A stretch of 64,000 bases of DNA, from the NCBI GenBank assembly GCA_014773175.1, contig VXCM01001007.1, positions 62,001 through 126,000 of the forward strand, in the 5' to 3' direction. The DNA comes from Lucifuga dentata (taxonomy: Eukaryota > Chordata > Actinopteri > Ophidiiformes > Bythitidae). Shown here piece by piece: positions 28,437 through 39,582 of the stretch; the stretch's first letter is position 1, and each line of letters begins with the position of its first letter. A program made the position numbers and the translations under genes. The notes under the pieces are model-generated. The model made no database searches. It had not been told where the DNA came from and saw only the letters and a list, made by a program, of their open reading frames with translations.

Positions 28437-29028
28437 CTCAATATGCAGAGTCATGTGGGTGGTGTGTGCCTTTCATCCAGATTCCAGATAGACAGCAGCA
28501 GGTTTATTTAGACACACCCCTGCTTGCTAATCCCAGAAAAGAAGAAGAAGAGGAGAGAGAGAGAATGTATGTTTGTTAATATGAATGTATGTGCATTTGT
28601 GCATGTATTAGTATTTAGATATTTGTGAGAAAATCTGATGGGAAGCAGAATTTTGTGTGTGTGTAAGTGTGTGTGGGTGAGAGCATACAGCGCCACTGAT
28701 CTGCTCTACTGCATTGCAGCATGTCCAGCCCATCCCGAGGTCGCTGTCGTCCTCCACCAGGGCACTTTTCCAAGGTCACAGCAGGTCAATCCTCCCCATC
28801 TGCATACCCAGCCGCTGTTAGGCTGAAGCTATAAACGCCACAACAAATCTGTTAGTTGTTGAGCACCAGTAAGAATTATAGACAGTGATAACCATACTGT
28901 ACACAAGCTCATCACAATAATCTGTTAACACAAGGATCAGACATGTAATCTACCCAGATGCTGGTCGATCATCCAAGAAAATCTATAAACAGAAGATGAA
29001 CTACTGTAGCAGATCAGCACATGCATGC

Positions 29029-29648
29029 TACACTGCAAAAAACACAACAAAGTAACAAGATCTTTTTTTTTTTTTTTTTTTAAAGATGATTCAATCTTAT
29101 TTATTTATTTTTTTAATCAAAGTAAAATCTCATCAAGTATACTATTTGGTCTATTTTTCAACTACATCCGACTAGAAAAAAAGTGGATTAGATGATTAGG
29201 ACATTAATCCCAAATTAATTAGTCCAAATTAATCCCTGAGAAAATTAGATGGCTTTATAATCCAATGCAACACAAGAGTTGCGTTCCGAAAGTCTTATTT
29301 TCTTAAGTTAGACAATTGCAAACAAAGACTTTAGTCTTGATTTAAGAAATTAACCACTAAAGAGCTAAATTAAAAACAAATAATGTTGTGTCAAGCATTT
29401 TTACTTAGACTTTTCATCACTTACTGCGTGTAAAAGTTAAACAGGCTTACATGAAATTTTATTACTCCTTTTAAGGTTAGATGGTATTTTGTTGGCTGGA
29501 TTTTTTATGCTAATTTCAAGAAATGTTTTTGTTCATAGTGTGCTGCTGCTAAAAACATCACGTGTCACTTTTCTTGCTATATTTTGATACTACTTCACTA
29601 GATTACAGAATATATTGCATGTTTCAAGTGTGGGATTTTTGCAGTGTA
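29029..29648. mobile_element. TA-flanked MITE with CACTGCAAAAA termini
   Basis: Element 29031-29646 (616 bp) between TA dinucleotides. The left end is CACTGCAAAAAACAC and the reverse of the right end is CACTGCAAAAATCCC. The TA target site and short inverted termini suggest a Tc1/mariner-mobilised MITE; CACTGCAAAAA-ended repeats are common in fish. It is AT-rich with no ORF. A poly-T run (29063-29082) lies inside. Confidence 0.75.
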
Positions 29649-31722
29649 CATGCAAATAAATGCAGGTTAAGGCAGATACTTGGCAGATGTTATGCCAGTG
29701 GATTTTCACTGATTATTTGTAAAAGATGAAGAATTTTATGAACAGCTTTATGGGATCTGCTGAAGCTATGTATTATACCACAAAACAATTTTGTGTTTTA
29801 TTTGATCATAAAACAAGGGTATTATTGCTGCAGATGGTGACACACAGAAACAAATGACATATTTACCCAGTAATTAGCGCACTAAAACATACAGAAGCAC
29901 ACAGAATAAACACATTTTTTCATTTATTTATTTATGTTTACGACCAAAGATTTATCCTACTTTGTCCAGGAACTAAACACAGGAGACAGAAGAACATAGA
30001 TGAATTAGAGAATTGGGTCCACTCATATCTGTTTGTGCTGCTAATGCTTAGTAGTTACCTTGAACTTGAGAAATGCTTCCAATATATTGCACTGCTGTAA
30101 AGAATTTTAGTCCTGTCCTGTGGGTTTTCGAAGGCAGATATAATCCTGGTTGTAAAAAAACTGTGAAAGATGTTCAACTGTCTATGAAGCAAGTCCTTAG
30201 TTTTTGCTGTCGTTGAACAAGAGTGAGACTGAACTTTGGGTTCAGAGTGCATGTTTTTGAAACAATGTGCATCCCACCCCATTCCTTAGCTCAGAGAACT
30301 TGGCAATAAATCTAACAAGGAGCACTTTGGGAAATGTAGTTTGTGACATCTCTTTTGAACATGTGTCTTGCCCAATGTGGCATGAGGGACATGTTTGACA
30401 AGGAGTGGGTTATTGTACAAATACACAATCTCAGCTCATCTACCAGGATGTTCTGGGTTTTATTACATTCTCACAGTAGTGTGATTTCAATGGGGCTATA
30501 AATGACATAAAACTCAAACAAATATGTTCCCCTATGATTAACAGGGGAAAATCTTAAAATTCCATCCTCCATTTATGTAAATAGCACTGTCATCCCAATA
30601 ACGTGATCCCAAAAAAATCATGCTGTAAAATATAAATCATATCAGACAGGTCAGTGGAGGAAGAGTAGGATAACTTAAGTTATTATTTAACAATCGCTTC
30701 AGACATTGTCTTTCTATGCCAGAGTGAGTGATGACTTGTAATTATTAAGACGTTTCACCGATTTTAATAAATGTGCAAGTTCATGAGAGCTGGACAGGTG
30801 TTTTGGTGTTTTCTGTGATGTATTCAGACTACAGATTCATGCACACATTTGTAAAGTGATAAATGTCTGTAATGCTGCCTCTGCAAATGAAGGGTTATAG
30901 TGAGGAACACCCTAGATTATTTATTTTCTAGATAATTATAGTAGCATAAGTCCTTTGTGATCCCAGCCAAACATTTTGCTGTAAACACATTTAACACGCA
31001 GCAAAGCATTTTCACCTTCTCACCCCATGTAGGTCACCCTCATAAGGAGATAAAGCACGCTGGTGCAACACTCTTCTCTATCGACCCATCTCCAGTACAA
31101 CAGGAGTTAATTACATTCTCTAATGACTACACATACTCACACACTAAGGCTAATGGCCAACTTAGATAACAGATCTCTCATTACAAGACTTTCCATATCT
31201 CAGCTGGAGAATGGGACCAATTAAACAAACTGCTCACACTTCATTGTGCTGATATTTAGCACATTTATACGGGTCCTGCAAGAAAGTGAATCTTATTTAT
31301 TTACATCCATCATGTAGTGCTGATGCAATTAAAACATATTTAGCTTGTGAGGTAACAACACTCAAGAGAGTTGTGTGTTTTGATTTGGTGAACAACACTG
31401 CAACTGTGGTGCATCGTAAGAAGCTCAAGCAACTGTGAGAGAAAATCAGCAAAGTTTTATAATCCATATACAAAAAAATAATCTGTGACAGTTTCATACT
31501 TACAGTCTACAAAATGAAGGAACATAATAGTGTTCAGGAGGCTTTGCTCCATTTACAAACTGCAAAGCTTTATTTGTGCCAAATCAGCCTTGGATAAGGT
31601 TCATAACCCCCTAGAGTAGAACAAATGCCAATTTTATGGGAAAACTGAAATGTTATTGTTGCATCATTCTTTAATGTCTCATCAGTGTTATGTATAAACA
31701 CTTGAACAATTCAGCTATCTTG

Positions 31723-31832
31723 TGATCCACCATATAAGTCTTTCTACTGGTTGGAAGCCAGTGAACCATGGGTTCACTGGCTTTGCTGTCCAAATGACAA
31801 CTACTGGGAATCTGCTCCTATGTGGTGGATCA
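31723..31832. repeat. Nested palindrome (110 bp)
   Basis: The outer arms TGATCCACCATA and TATGTGGTGGATCA are inverted. A perfect 12-bp inner palindrome, AGCCAGTGAACC / GGTTCACTGGCT around ATG (31756-31782), lies between them. It may be a tiny fold-back element or a cruciform-forming sequence. No target duplication was established. Confidence 0.65.
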
Positions 31833-32216
31833 TACTGTCTGTCTTCGTCTGTGGCTGTCTGTGACTGTCAATGTCTGTGACATTTTGTCTGTGGTTCTTA
31901 GTGACTTAATCATGCAAACTGATGAACAGGTACATTGATTTGATGGATAGGGAATGACTAAAGACCCAAAAGCATTCATTCTATTTGTGCTCACAATCTG
32001 AATATAATTAGCATTTGATTTACTAAAGAGTAGGTAATTACACAATCAGTGACTTAGAATTGCCTTCTAGGTGCATTCTGTGCATGTGGAAAGAGGAAAA
32101 GGTACAGAGCAGTGGTGGAATTTGTCTGAAGGTCAGAAAAGAATTCAAATGCTGAAATATAAGGAAGAATTTAAACTCAAATTTACCTACTGAGAAAAAT
32201 ATTTGGCATCTTACAA

Positions 32217-32242
32217 TATTCATTTTTGAATATTGTAAGATG
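32217..32242. repeat. Short inverted repeat (hairpin)
   Basis: The left arm CAATATTCA and right arm TGAATATTG, extended by outer CTTA/TAAG-type pairing, surround a tiny T-rich loop. Probably chance or a decayed terminus. Confidence 0.4.
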
Positions 32243-32935
32243 CATTAACATGTATTGAATATTTTTTTAAGAAAGGCTTGTTGATGTATAAAACAAACCT
32301 ATACGTAAATAAAACAGAGATGAAATGATGTAAAGACACACAAAGGTTCTCTTCACCACAACCTTCCATTACTATGAAAATGTGCATCTGCTTTTAAGAG
32401 ACAGAGAAAATCCCATCCAAACCCGACCCTTACAATTACATGAACCTTAGTAAAGCCAAAAGTATGTCATTACATAATATTAGTATGATCCTCCCATAAT
32501 TGCTTACATAAAATAAATACATATCTTTTTTTTTCCCATCACTCCTTATTTCCTAGCTTCTCTGTATTTTTCTTTATTTGTTTTTTCTCTTGCACAGGTC
32601 GGTGAGTCACATACTGTGAAGTGGGATGTTGGCATCACCACAATGCTGATATGCAGTGACAGCAGTAGAGTTTAGGTGGAGCAGAAACAGAGACCCACAA
32701 ATGACTGATTCACCTAGACAAGGCTGAGGACGAAAAGTCTCTTACACTAATCTCCCATGTGAAACTATGACTTCTATGACCTCTTGTCCACATTCTTTCT
32801 ATTGCTATGTCTTTCTTCTTTGTTTCTGATCCATACAGCCACGTGTTAACACTTGTTAACACTGCAAGGAAGCAGTCTGGTTTTGTATGTCTAATATAAT
32901 TCATTCATTTTCCTTCTAATTAAGCAGGTGGCATT

Positions 32936-33628
32936 ATCTACTCAAGTGATTCCCAAAGTGTTTGCTGTGGCCCCCTGGTGGGCTGTGAAGAAACTGCAGG
33001 TGGGCTGTGAGAGGTCATTTAACAATAAATAAATGAAAAGTTTTTACTTTTCAATTTTGTAATTAAATTTGAAATTACCATAAAATATTTATGATTAAAT
33101 ATTTTCATTTAAAAGAGATAGTAGCATGACATGACGTTAATAGATCGATGGAAACAAACTTTGTAAAATATGTACTAATTACCACAGTATACGTAAATAT
33201 AAATATTTGTTGTTATAACGAAAAACAGGGGTATTTTTTTAAAATAAAAAAATAATAAATTTCTGCTGCAACACTGCACAAATTTTTTATAGACAGTCAT
33301 TTTGGTGCACCCTCTCAGATGGTCACCCGGTGTGGTCCACACCCTCTGCACTCTCCTAGTGACACCTGTGCTGGAACGTATCTTGTCATTGGCAGAGAAT
33401 CGTAATTACCAGAATACCTCATCTTTGTCAAGGAAAAAATTACAATGGAGCAGTGGCTAAAATGTGAAAAAAGGAAAGCTGTTAATGAAGAATCAACCTC
33501 AACAAATGAATCATCAGAAAATCAAAATGAATCAAAGCTGTGGTTAAAAGATTGGGTGGGCTGCATAAGTTTTTCAGATTTCAAATTAGGCCCTGGCATT
33601 CTTAAGTTTGGGAAACACTGATCTACTA
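32936..33628 (+). mobile_element. hAT element 2 (deleted), with target duplication
   Basis: The left end (about 32943) reads CAAGTGATTCCCAAAGTG; the reverse of the right end (33620) reads CAGTGTTTCCCAAACTT. Flanks repeat ATCTACT (32936-32942 and 33621-33627). It is about 680 bp, with the middle of the element lost. An ORF start near the right end gives a transposase N-terminus. Confidence 0.75.
33444..33575 (+). pseudogene. hAT transposase N-terminal fragment
   Basis: Starts MEQWLKCEKRKAVNEEST and is followed by a Ser/Asn/Glu-rich stretch and WLKDW. This M-x-x-W-L-x(3-5)-K-R-K opening is typical of ZBED5/FAM200-type hAT proteins. The element ends shortly after, so everything beyond the N-terminus is missing. 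Confidence 0.6.
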
Positions 33629-33724
33629 GATTTATATGTTTGTTTCAAATAGGTCCTTTATGTGCCACGTGGCATTGCAGAGGAACCTACTGTAGCTGAC
33701 ATGCGCCTCCTCAAAAGTATTACA

Positions 33725-34678
33725 GCACAGAGCAGGCACGGGCAACTGGCGGCCCAGGGGCCGTATACGGCCCACACCTTTAATCTATCAGGCCCTTGGA
33801 TGACTTCTCAATTAGTAAAAATGAAAAGTATAAAATTATTTTCCTTTGTTATTACCATTTATTACCACCACCCATCAGCAATAGGGCACTCACTCATTAC
33901 TGATGCTGTTTTTACTACAATCCATCAACAGAGGGCGCTCACTCATTATTGAAGCTGCCTTATGAGATGCGTTCCTGTTAGCTCCTGTGTTGGCCATTGT
34001 TGTATATGTTGTTGCTAAGTCAGGTAAAAGAGGAAAGATGAGTATCAAGAAAAGAAAAGTTGACTTAGAAAACCATTCACTCCAGTCAAGATGGGAAACG
34101 GATTAGCTTTTTACAGAATTTAAAGGCAAGTCGATGTGTTTGGTGTGTCTGTCAACGATGAAGGATTTCAACTTGAGTCACTACTACAACACTATGCATA
34201 AAGACAAATATGACAGGAGCTGCTAAAGCTGTTATTGTGGCTGATCTGGAAGGATAAACACAGCATATGCAGAATTTGTTTGTAAAAACCGCTATACACA
34301 GGAGTCATCTCTGTTAAGGCATCTCATGTAGTTTCACTGGAGCTAACAAAAGCTAAAAAAAAACCCTGTCAGAAGGTGAATTAGTAAAGCGGTGTGCGGT
34401 GGATTAATTGTTTTTCCTTCTGAGATCCAGTGCAATAAAATGCACTCATCAATCTATTACAGATTTTTAAAAAAAACAGATTTGAATATGTGTTGTTCAA
34501 TGAACAATAAAAGACGACAACACTGAATCGCTTTTGTGTTTTATGAAACTTTTAAATATTAAACTAATTACTGAGATCACAGTAATTTCTGTGTTATTTA
34601 ATATGTGGCCCTTTGACCATGAGAATGAAATTTTATTGGCCCCCACCCTCACCAAAGTTACCCATTCCTGATATAGAG
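33725..34678 (+). mobile_element. hAT element 3 (Charlie/GTF2I-like), decayed
   Basis: Element 33733-34670 (938 bp). The left end reads CAGGCACGGGCAACTGG and the reverse of the right end CAGGAATGGGTAACTTTGG. The 8-bp flanks GCACAGAG and ATATAGAG differ only by transitions, so they are a plausible aged duplication. GGCGGCCC/GGCCC-rich subterminal sequence is typical of this group. It carries part of a BED-finger transposase. Confidence 0.78.
34038..34225 (+). pseudogene. hAT transposase N-terminus with BED-like finger (broken)
   Basis: From ATG 34038 the frame reads MSIKKRKVDLENHSLQSRWE, then a stop, then LFTEFKGKSMCLVCLSTM and NLSHYYNTMHKDKYDR. The C-x2-C...H-x(3-5)-H spacing is that of the BED finger in GTF2IRD2-like hAT proteins (KRKVD start, CLVC, YNLSRHY, H). 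A stop codon after the first 22 residues and the loss of the catalytic domain make it non-functional. Confidence 0.7.
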
Positions 34679-34827
34679 GCTCCATGGACACTGAAACAAC
34701 TATGATTGGGCTGCTGAGGCTGCTATTTGCAATGCTGGTAACGTTTATTGATGCTAACATGCAAACTTCACATTTTTCCTGAAGTTAAATAGGACTGAGG
34801 CAGCAGACAGAGGGACCCCCCCCCCCN

Positions 34828-34873
<46 letters not shown>

Positions 34874-35369
34874 TGTAATTATAATCTGACCCAATGCAGG
34901 AACATTGACCAGCCAAGCTGCAGAAGATTGTGTTAAGCTTTCATCCACTTCAAAGAGATGACAGATGCTTTGTGTTAGCCTTGTGATAATAGCATCTCTC
35001 TCTCAAAATGCTAACACCAATGGGGTGCCATTTTATTTCCTCTTCTCACAATGATCTTACATAAGAGCGCACTCATGTGCACACATGGACACACAAATAT
35101 ATACAGCCAGAGGATGAGGGTGAGAAATACAGACCCATCTTAGATTGTTTCATTATGTTGGTTTAGCTACAAGGCTTGAAATAAAAGATGAGAGGACTCC
35201 TTGGAGATATTTTTGATGACTTTGTCCCCTCCTGCTTTTTACCACACTGACATTTCCCCTTTTTCTGAGGTTTTATTATCACTTTAAAAATAGCCGAGCC
35301 CCAATGACCCATCTGCAAAACACACACCTCCTTCATGCCTACAGTATATCTTACTAAAGAGATATGCTA
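34679..35369. other. Intron 2 with C-run/(CA)n repeat
   Basis: A C-run (34816-34826), N (34827) and (CA)n (34828-34871) form one compound repeat broken by the N. The stretch 35150-35320 is plain but base-balanced and may be conserved non-coding DNA. No gene seen. Confidence 0.45.
34816..34871. repeat. Poly-C / N / (CA)n compound repeat
   Basis: Eleven C, one N at 34827, then about 22 CA units. The junction is unreliable. Confidence 0.9.
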
Positions 35370-35430
35370 GCATGCACAAGTTTGGAATCACTAAGAAACA
35401 TTTGTGCTTTTGATATAAATTGATACTTTT

Positions 35431-36092
35431 ATTCACCGAGATTGTGTCTATATGTGGGGAGTGTTGAAGTTGTTGAGAGATTCACCTACCTTGGCAGTGA
35501 CATTCATGTCTCTGGGAGCTCGTCCTATGAGGTTGAGAGACATCTGGGGCGGGCCTGTGGGGTCACGGGGTCACTGGACAGGGGTGTATGGTGCTGCCAA
35601 TATCTCTGCAAGAAGACAAAGGTCCAAGTCTTCAGAGTCCTGGTGCTCCCAGTCTTACTTTATGGTTGTGAAACCTGGTTGCTAACCAGTGACTTGAGAT
35701 GATGACTGGATGTCTTCAGTACTCTGTCTCTCTGGAGAATTCTTGGGAACCGCTGGCTTGACTTTGTGTTGAACGAGCGGTTGCCCTGGGAGGCCTGGAT
35801 GAGACCAGTTACCAGCATTGTGAGGGAGCGCCAGTTGCGACACGTTTTTCCGAGAATGATCCAGCGTGCAGGTGCCTCATTGCTGAGGACCCCAGTGACT
35901 GGACCAGCCCAAGGGGACGCCCACGTAATACCTGGCTGCGGCAAATGGATGGGTACCTCCGCGAGATGGGGATGGACCGCATGTCTGTCAGGATGGTTGC
36001 CAAGGATGGGGTATTTCCGTCACATGGTGGATGCGGCAATGTGCAGCCCAGTGCATGCTCCTGACCTGACCTGACCTGATTCACCAAGAGAT
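35431..36092 (+). mobile_element. RTE-like LINE 3' fragment nested in the Tc1-like element
   Basis: The insert 35443-36078 lies between ATTCACCGAGAT (35431-35442) and ATTCACCAAGAGAT (36079-36092), a target duplication of about 12 bp. It ends in tandem CTGAC/TGACC units (36058-36078), as do many RTE-clade LINEs in place of poly-A. It holds the last part of a reverse-transcriptase ORF. Clade assignment is by eye; other fish LINEs share similar C-termini. Confidence 0.75.
35442..36060 (+). pseudogene. LINE reverse-transcriptase C-terminal region (broken)
   Basis: The first block reads VEVVERFTYLGSDIHVSGSS, then VFRVLVLPVLLYGCETWLLT and SDLR, a very common LINE motif set (YLGS and LPVLLYGCETW) just after the RT thumb. 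After a stop at about 35701, further blocks in other frames read RRLDVF-like and RPRGRPRNTWLRQMDGYLRE, the usual C-terminal end. Stops and frameshifts show decay. Confidence 0.75.
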
Positions 36093-36399
36093 GGCAATAC
36101 ATTGATATAAATATATAGCCAAGACATTAATAATGTTGCAAATGCCTATCACTGCTGGAAATAACTGATTTATAATAATTATTCACATAAAACAGTAAAG
36201 CCCCATTTTCAGCAGCCATTACTACAATTTCCTAATGATTAACTCTTTCAGCTCATCAATAATTAATCATGTTTAAATGCCAATTGGTTATTACAGACAC
36301 CTTTGTAATTGTAACACACCTGAAACCCATTATTCTGTTCAAATATGCAGGCAATTATCTTTACTTGGGTTGCAAGGCACTGGCATTCCTTAAGGATTA

Positions 36400-36650
36400 C
36401 TTAAAAAACAGCCAAAACAGCGTTTTAAAGAAACACTTCAGTCTATTGCTTTTTTTTGCAAAATGAAAGTTATTCCATGCACCACATTGCCAAGAAAACA
36501 TGCAAAGGCATCTAGAACTGTCTTGAGAGAAAAGGGAAAACTAGATCTAATCAGGTCAGGAAAAGATGCACAACTGCTCATGAGGACAAGTATTCAGTCT
36601 GCAGATTGGGAAAAAGATGCCTTACAGGTCTTCAGTTGACTGCTTTCTTA
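36400..36650 (+). pseudogene. Tc1-like transposase N-terminal fragment
   Basis: The frame includes IPCTTLPRKHAKASRTVLRE, then KGKLDLIRSGKDAQLL and R-T-S-I-Q-S-A-D-W. This resembles the helix-turn-helix region of fish Tc1 transposases, where a basic linker is followed by the R-x-L-R region. It runs into the fold-back insertion at 36656. Continuation after the insertion (36925-37050) has a Tc1-like MKRRL-type text (ATGAAAAGATGACTCTGGGA). Confidence 0.55.
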
Positions 36651-36655
36651 AAGTC

Positions 36656-36916
36656 TAACTTAATACCCTCCTGAAAACCTTGTTTTTGTTGACCTGTCCT
36701 GCTTGAAGTTCTCACCTTGCTGCAGAGTGTACTCTGGTCTGTTCTGTACACTGTGACATCACACCAAGCTGAAATGTGTTGGTGAACTCTTCTGGCTGAA
36801 GGCTTGTTGCACCTCTGTTGGGTTTGGACAGTCTCAGCTGCTACACTCTGCAGCAAGGTGAGAACTTCAACCAGTAGAATTCAGCAAAGCAAGGTTTTCA
36901 GGATGGTGTTAAGCTA
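36656..36916. mobile_element. Fold-back element (75-bp inverted arms) nested in the Tc1-like element
   Basis: Arm 36656-36731 pairs with arm 36842-36916. Both carry CTCCTGAAAACCTTG or its counterpart and a perfect TTGAAGTTCTCACCTTGCTG block next to CAGAGTGTA. The spacer is about 110 bp. Tc1 transposase text breaks off on the left and resumes on the right, so this is a later insertion. A TA target is possible but not proven. Probably a small MITE. Confidence 0.75.
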
Positions 36917-37053
36917 CACCTTATATAGTACATGCCAGTGTCATCTGCAACAATGAAAAGATGACTCTGGGATGCTGGTCTTACAGTAGAGTTTCAAAGA
37001 AAAAAAAAAACATATCTAAAACTGGCAAATAAAAAGAAAATGTTAAAATAGGC

Positions 37054-37095
37054 CAAAAAAAAAAAAAAAAAAAANAAAAAAAAAAAAAAAAAAAA
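37054..37095. repeat. Poly-A with single N (37075)
   Basis: About 40 A with one N, inside the Tc1-like transposase relic. Length uncertain. Confidence 0.9.
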
Positions 37096-37109
37096 GGATG
37101 GTGGATGGC

Positions 37110-37540
37110 TGGAAAAGTGTATTATGATCAGATGAATCTAAGTCTGAGGTAAACATATGTGAAACATTGAGCAAATGAAAGGATGCCAGAGAAGTGCTTG
37201 ATGCCTTCTGCTAATCATGATGGAGGAAATGTAATGATATGGGGCTGTTTTGGTGTTGGTAAGTTGTGAGCTTTACACAGAGTTCAAGTAATGAACCAGA
37301 AAGGTTACCAATCTATTTTATCTTCATTTATCATGTGGCATGTACTTGATTGATGCAAGTTTCATTATGCAGCAGGACAGCAATCTAAAGCATACCTCTA
37401 AGCTGTGCAAAGCTTATTTGGTGAAGAAACAGGATGGCGGAGTAGTGTCTTTGATAGACAGGCCTGCACAGTCACCAGATTTCAGCCATACTGAGCTCTT
37501 GTTGGACGTGTTTCACTGTTAGGTCACATAAAAATGCCCT
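37110..37540 (+). pseudogene. Tc1-like transposase catalytic-domain relic
   Basis: Encodes, with frame changes, MMEEM-WYG-type text (Tc1 G-G-G-x-V-M-V-W-G), then MQQDSNLKHTSKLCKAYLVK and DRPAQSPDFSHTELL. In functional Tc1 proteins these are QQDNDPKHTS and W-P-x-Q-S-P-D-L-N-P-I-E. The catalytic aspartate of D-N-D-P is changed to N-L and the final glutamate block is altered, so it is inactive. Confidence 0.75.
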
Positions 37541-37825
37541 GCAAGCCAGTTGCACCTCTGGGAAGAACTACAGAAGGCGTAGGTTGAAATTTCCCCAGAA
37601 TATCTTCAAAAACTGACAGCTAAAATGCTAAAAGTCTTCAGAGCTGTACTGCAGCAAATGGAGGATTCTTTGATGAATAAAACAATTCCATCAAAAAGAA
37701 TATTATGACATTGTCAATATATTGACTATAATTTCTGATCAATTTAATGCTATATTGATTAATAAAAGTGCATTTCTATCAAACACATGAAAATTTCTGT
37801 TTGATCCTAAACTTTTGAAAGTGGA

Positions 37826-39582
37826 AAAAGAGTGTGTTAGAGATTGGGCATACTGAAATAATAATATCTGAAAAATGATCTTGTCACACAGCTGGAATGA
37901 ATTATGGCACAGCTGCTTCAAGGCTAAGTCAGTTCACAATGACTCAAATATCTTACACACAAACACGCACACACACACATGCACACACAGACACACACAA
38001 ACACACACACACACACATAGAGAAAGCAACCATTATTCTATTCTATTCTATTCTATTCTATTCTATTCTATTCTATTCTGGTCCAGTTTTTTGTCTCTAA
38101 ATGTGAACCTGGAGCCAGTTCCATGAGCTAACTTTGCAGAATGTGAACAGTGTGGATGGTGTGAAACAGTGGATGACGTCTGTGGAGCTTTGGGACAAGA
38201 ATCAGAGACAGAGACAAGCTAGAACAGCTGTGCTGCTGCCCAGCAGGCTCCAGCCTCATTAGAATCAGCAGCAGTTTGGTTCCAATCGTGTGTGTGAGTG
38301 TGTGTGTGTGTATGTGTGTCTATGTTTGCTTGCACTAGCTGGGAGGCCCAGTGGGCAGGAGCAGATGCTCTGTCCTCACACTCAAACTCCCCCAACAGAG
38401 TGTGTTATCTCTCTAAGGTTTTTTTCCTACCTCCTATCATTCTCTTGTTCCTCTCTTGCCCTTTCCAACCTTTGACACTTTATCACAAAATACAAATCAT
38501 TACATCATATAAAATAATTCATATGCATAATGCAGCTTGCTCTAAGCTAGCTCTAAGTTTAATCAAATACATCAATGTACACACACACTACAACTAATGA
38601 TTATTACTGATTTAATTGTCTGATGATTTGTCAAATGAATTGATTAATTGTTCCAAATAAAAACTGCATAAAGGTGTCACAGCCACCAAATTGACCCATA
38701 AAACTGCTTATTTTGTTTGACCAACAATCCTGTTTGGACGAAATTCAAACCTCTTTACCATTACCATCCCTTGTCATATAGAAACATGGCACATCAAGTC
38801 CCCATCCTAATGGAAAGCTGCCAAAACTTTACAGCGCTAACTCTGGCTGAATCTCTCTGTTTGGAAGATTACTTTCCTACAACAAGTCCCACATAAGCAG
38901 GTGTGTAAAACAACCTGTTTTAACAAGTCTTTATTAGGAGACATTTCTATTTAATTTGGTGCATGGCAGGTGATTGACAGTAAAAGGGCAACATCTACTA
39001 TAATTACAATTTCTCTGTCTGTCTGTGGCACCAATATCTCTAGAACCCCGCACTGTATGAAGTTGAAATTCAGTAGATATAATCTCAGGACCCAAGGACA
39101 GTGTCCAGCCTGGTTCAAACATGCTCCGGGTGCAACGGCAGGATACGCTCCGGGTGCAGCAGCATAGATGCTCCGCTCCACGGGCACTTATGGCAGGCTG
39201 CGGTGCACACCATAAAGTCCAGCCCCATCCAAACAGGCACATTTTCAGTGAGAACTGCACTATAATGTAAACAATGAATGAATGATGGTACATTCAATAG
39301 TACACCATAAAATAACAATACAACAAAGAAGCTTTGACAAACTGAGCTGAGACATGATTAATGAGGTGGATTATTGAGCTCATATATTTCCATACAGCAA
39401 AAAATTAATGATATTTGATTGGAACAAGCACTTGTTGTCAGGAATTAATAGAGCTAATCCATAAAGGCAACATACAGTAGATGATTGGCACAATTTTATA
39501 AAATTGTATTGAAATGCTGAGGTGGTATTAAGAATTAAATAGTATTGAGGTAAATAGTTTCAGCCCAAGATCAAAAAAGCTG
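37826..39582. other. Intron 2 with CA and pentanucleotide repeats
   Basis: Holds (CA)n-rich DNA at 37955-38017 and an ATTCT pentanucleotide repeat at 38034-38079. The rest (38080-39582) shows no element; a minus-strand open frame at 38934-39293 has no recognisable motif. Confidence 0.45.
38034..38079. repeat. (ATTCT)9 pentanucleotide repeat
   Basis: About nine perfect units, just downstream of a CA-rich tract. The same motif expands in human ATXN10, but here it is a short intronic array with no known effect. Confidence 0.95.

Larger units (their letters stand above)
27856..29028. other. Intron 2 with tetranucleotide and TG repeats
   Basis: Contains (TATC)16 at 28127-28190 and (TG)21 at 28392-28433, plus a purine-rich stretch near 28530-28565. 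No gene seen. Confidence 0.5.
29649..32935. other. Intron 2, mostly unannotated
   Basis: Apart from the small palindrome at 31723-31832 I see no element or gene. An inverted pair near 32215-32245 (CTTACAATATTCA / TGAATATTGTAAG) forms a short perfect hairpin. Confidence 0.45.
35370..37823 (+). mobile_element. Tc1-like element carrying two nested insertions
   Basis: The ends are inverted over about 58 bp with mismatches: the left has CAAGTTTGGAATCA then TTTTATT, and the reverse of the right has AAAGTTTAGGATCA then TTTTATT. Transposase relics lie on the + strand in the expected order (see 36400-36650 and 37110-37540). The element is interrupted by an RTE-like LINE end (35443-36078) with its own target duplication, by a fold-back element (36656-36916), and by a poly-A run with an N. 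Removing these gives about 1.5 kb, close to a full Tc1 element. Confidence 0.8.

Noticed and set aside
38934..39293. 119-codon minus-strand Cys-rich frame
   Set aside because: No domain recognised; the Cys pattern comes from a local GCAGC/GGTGCA duplication.
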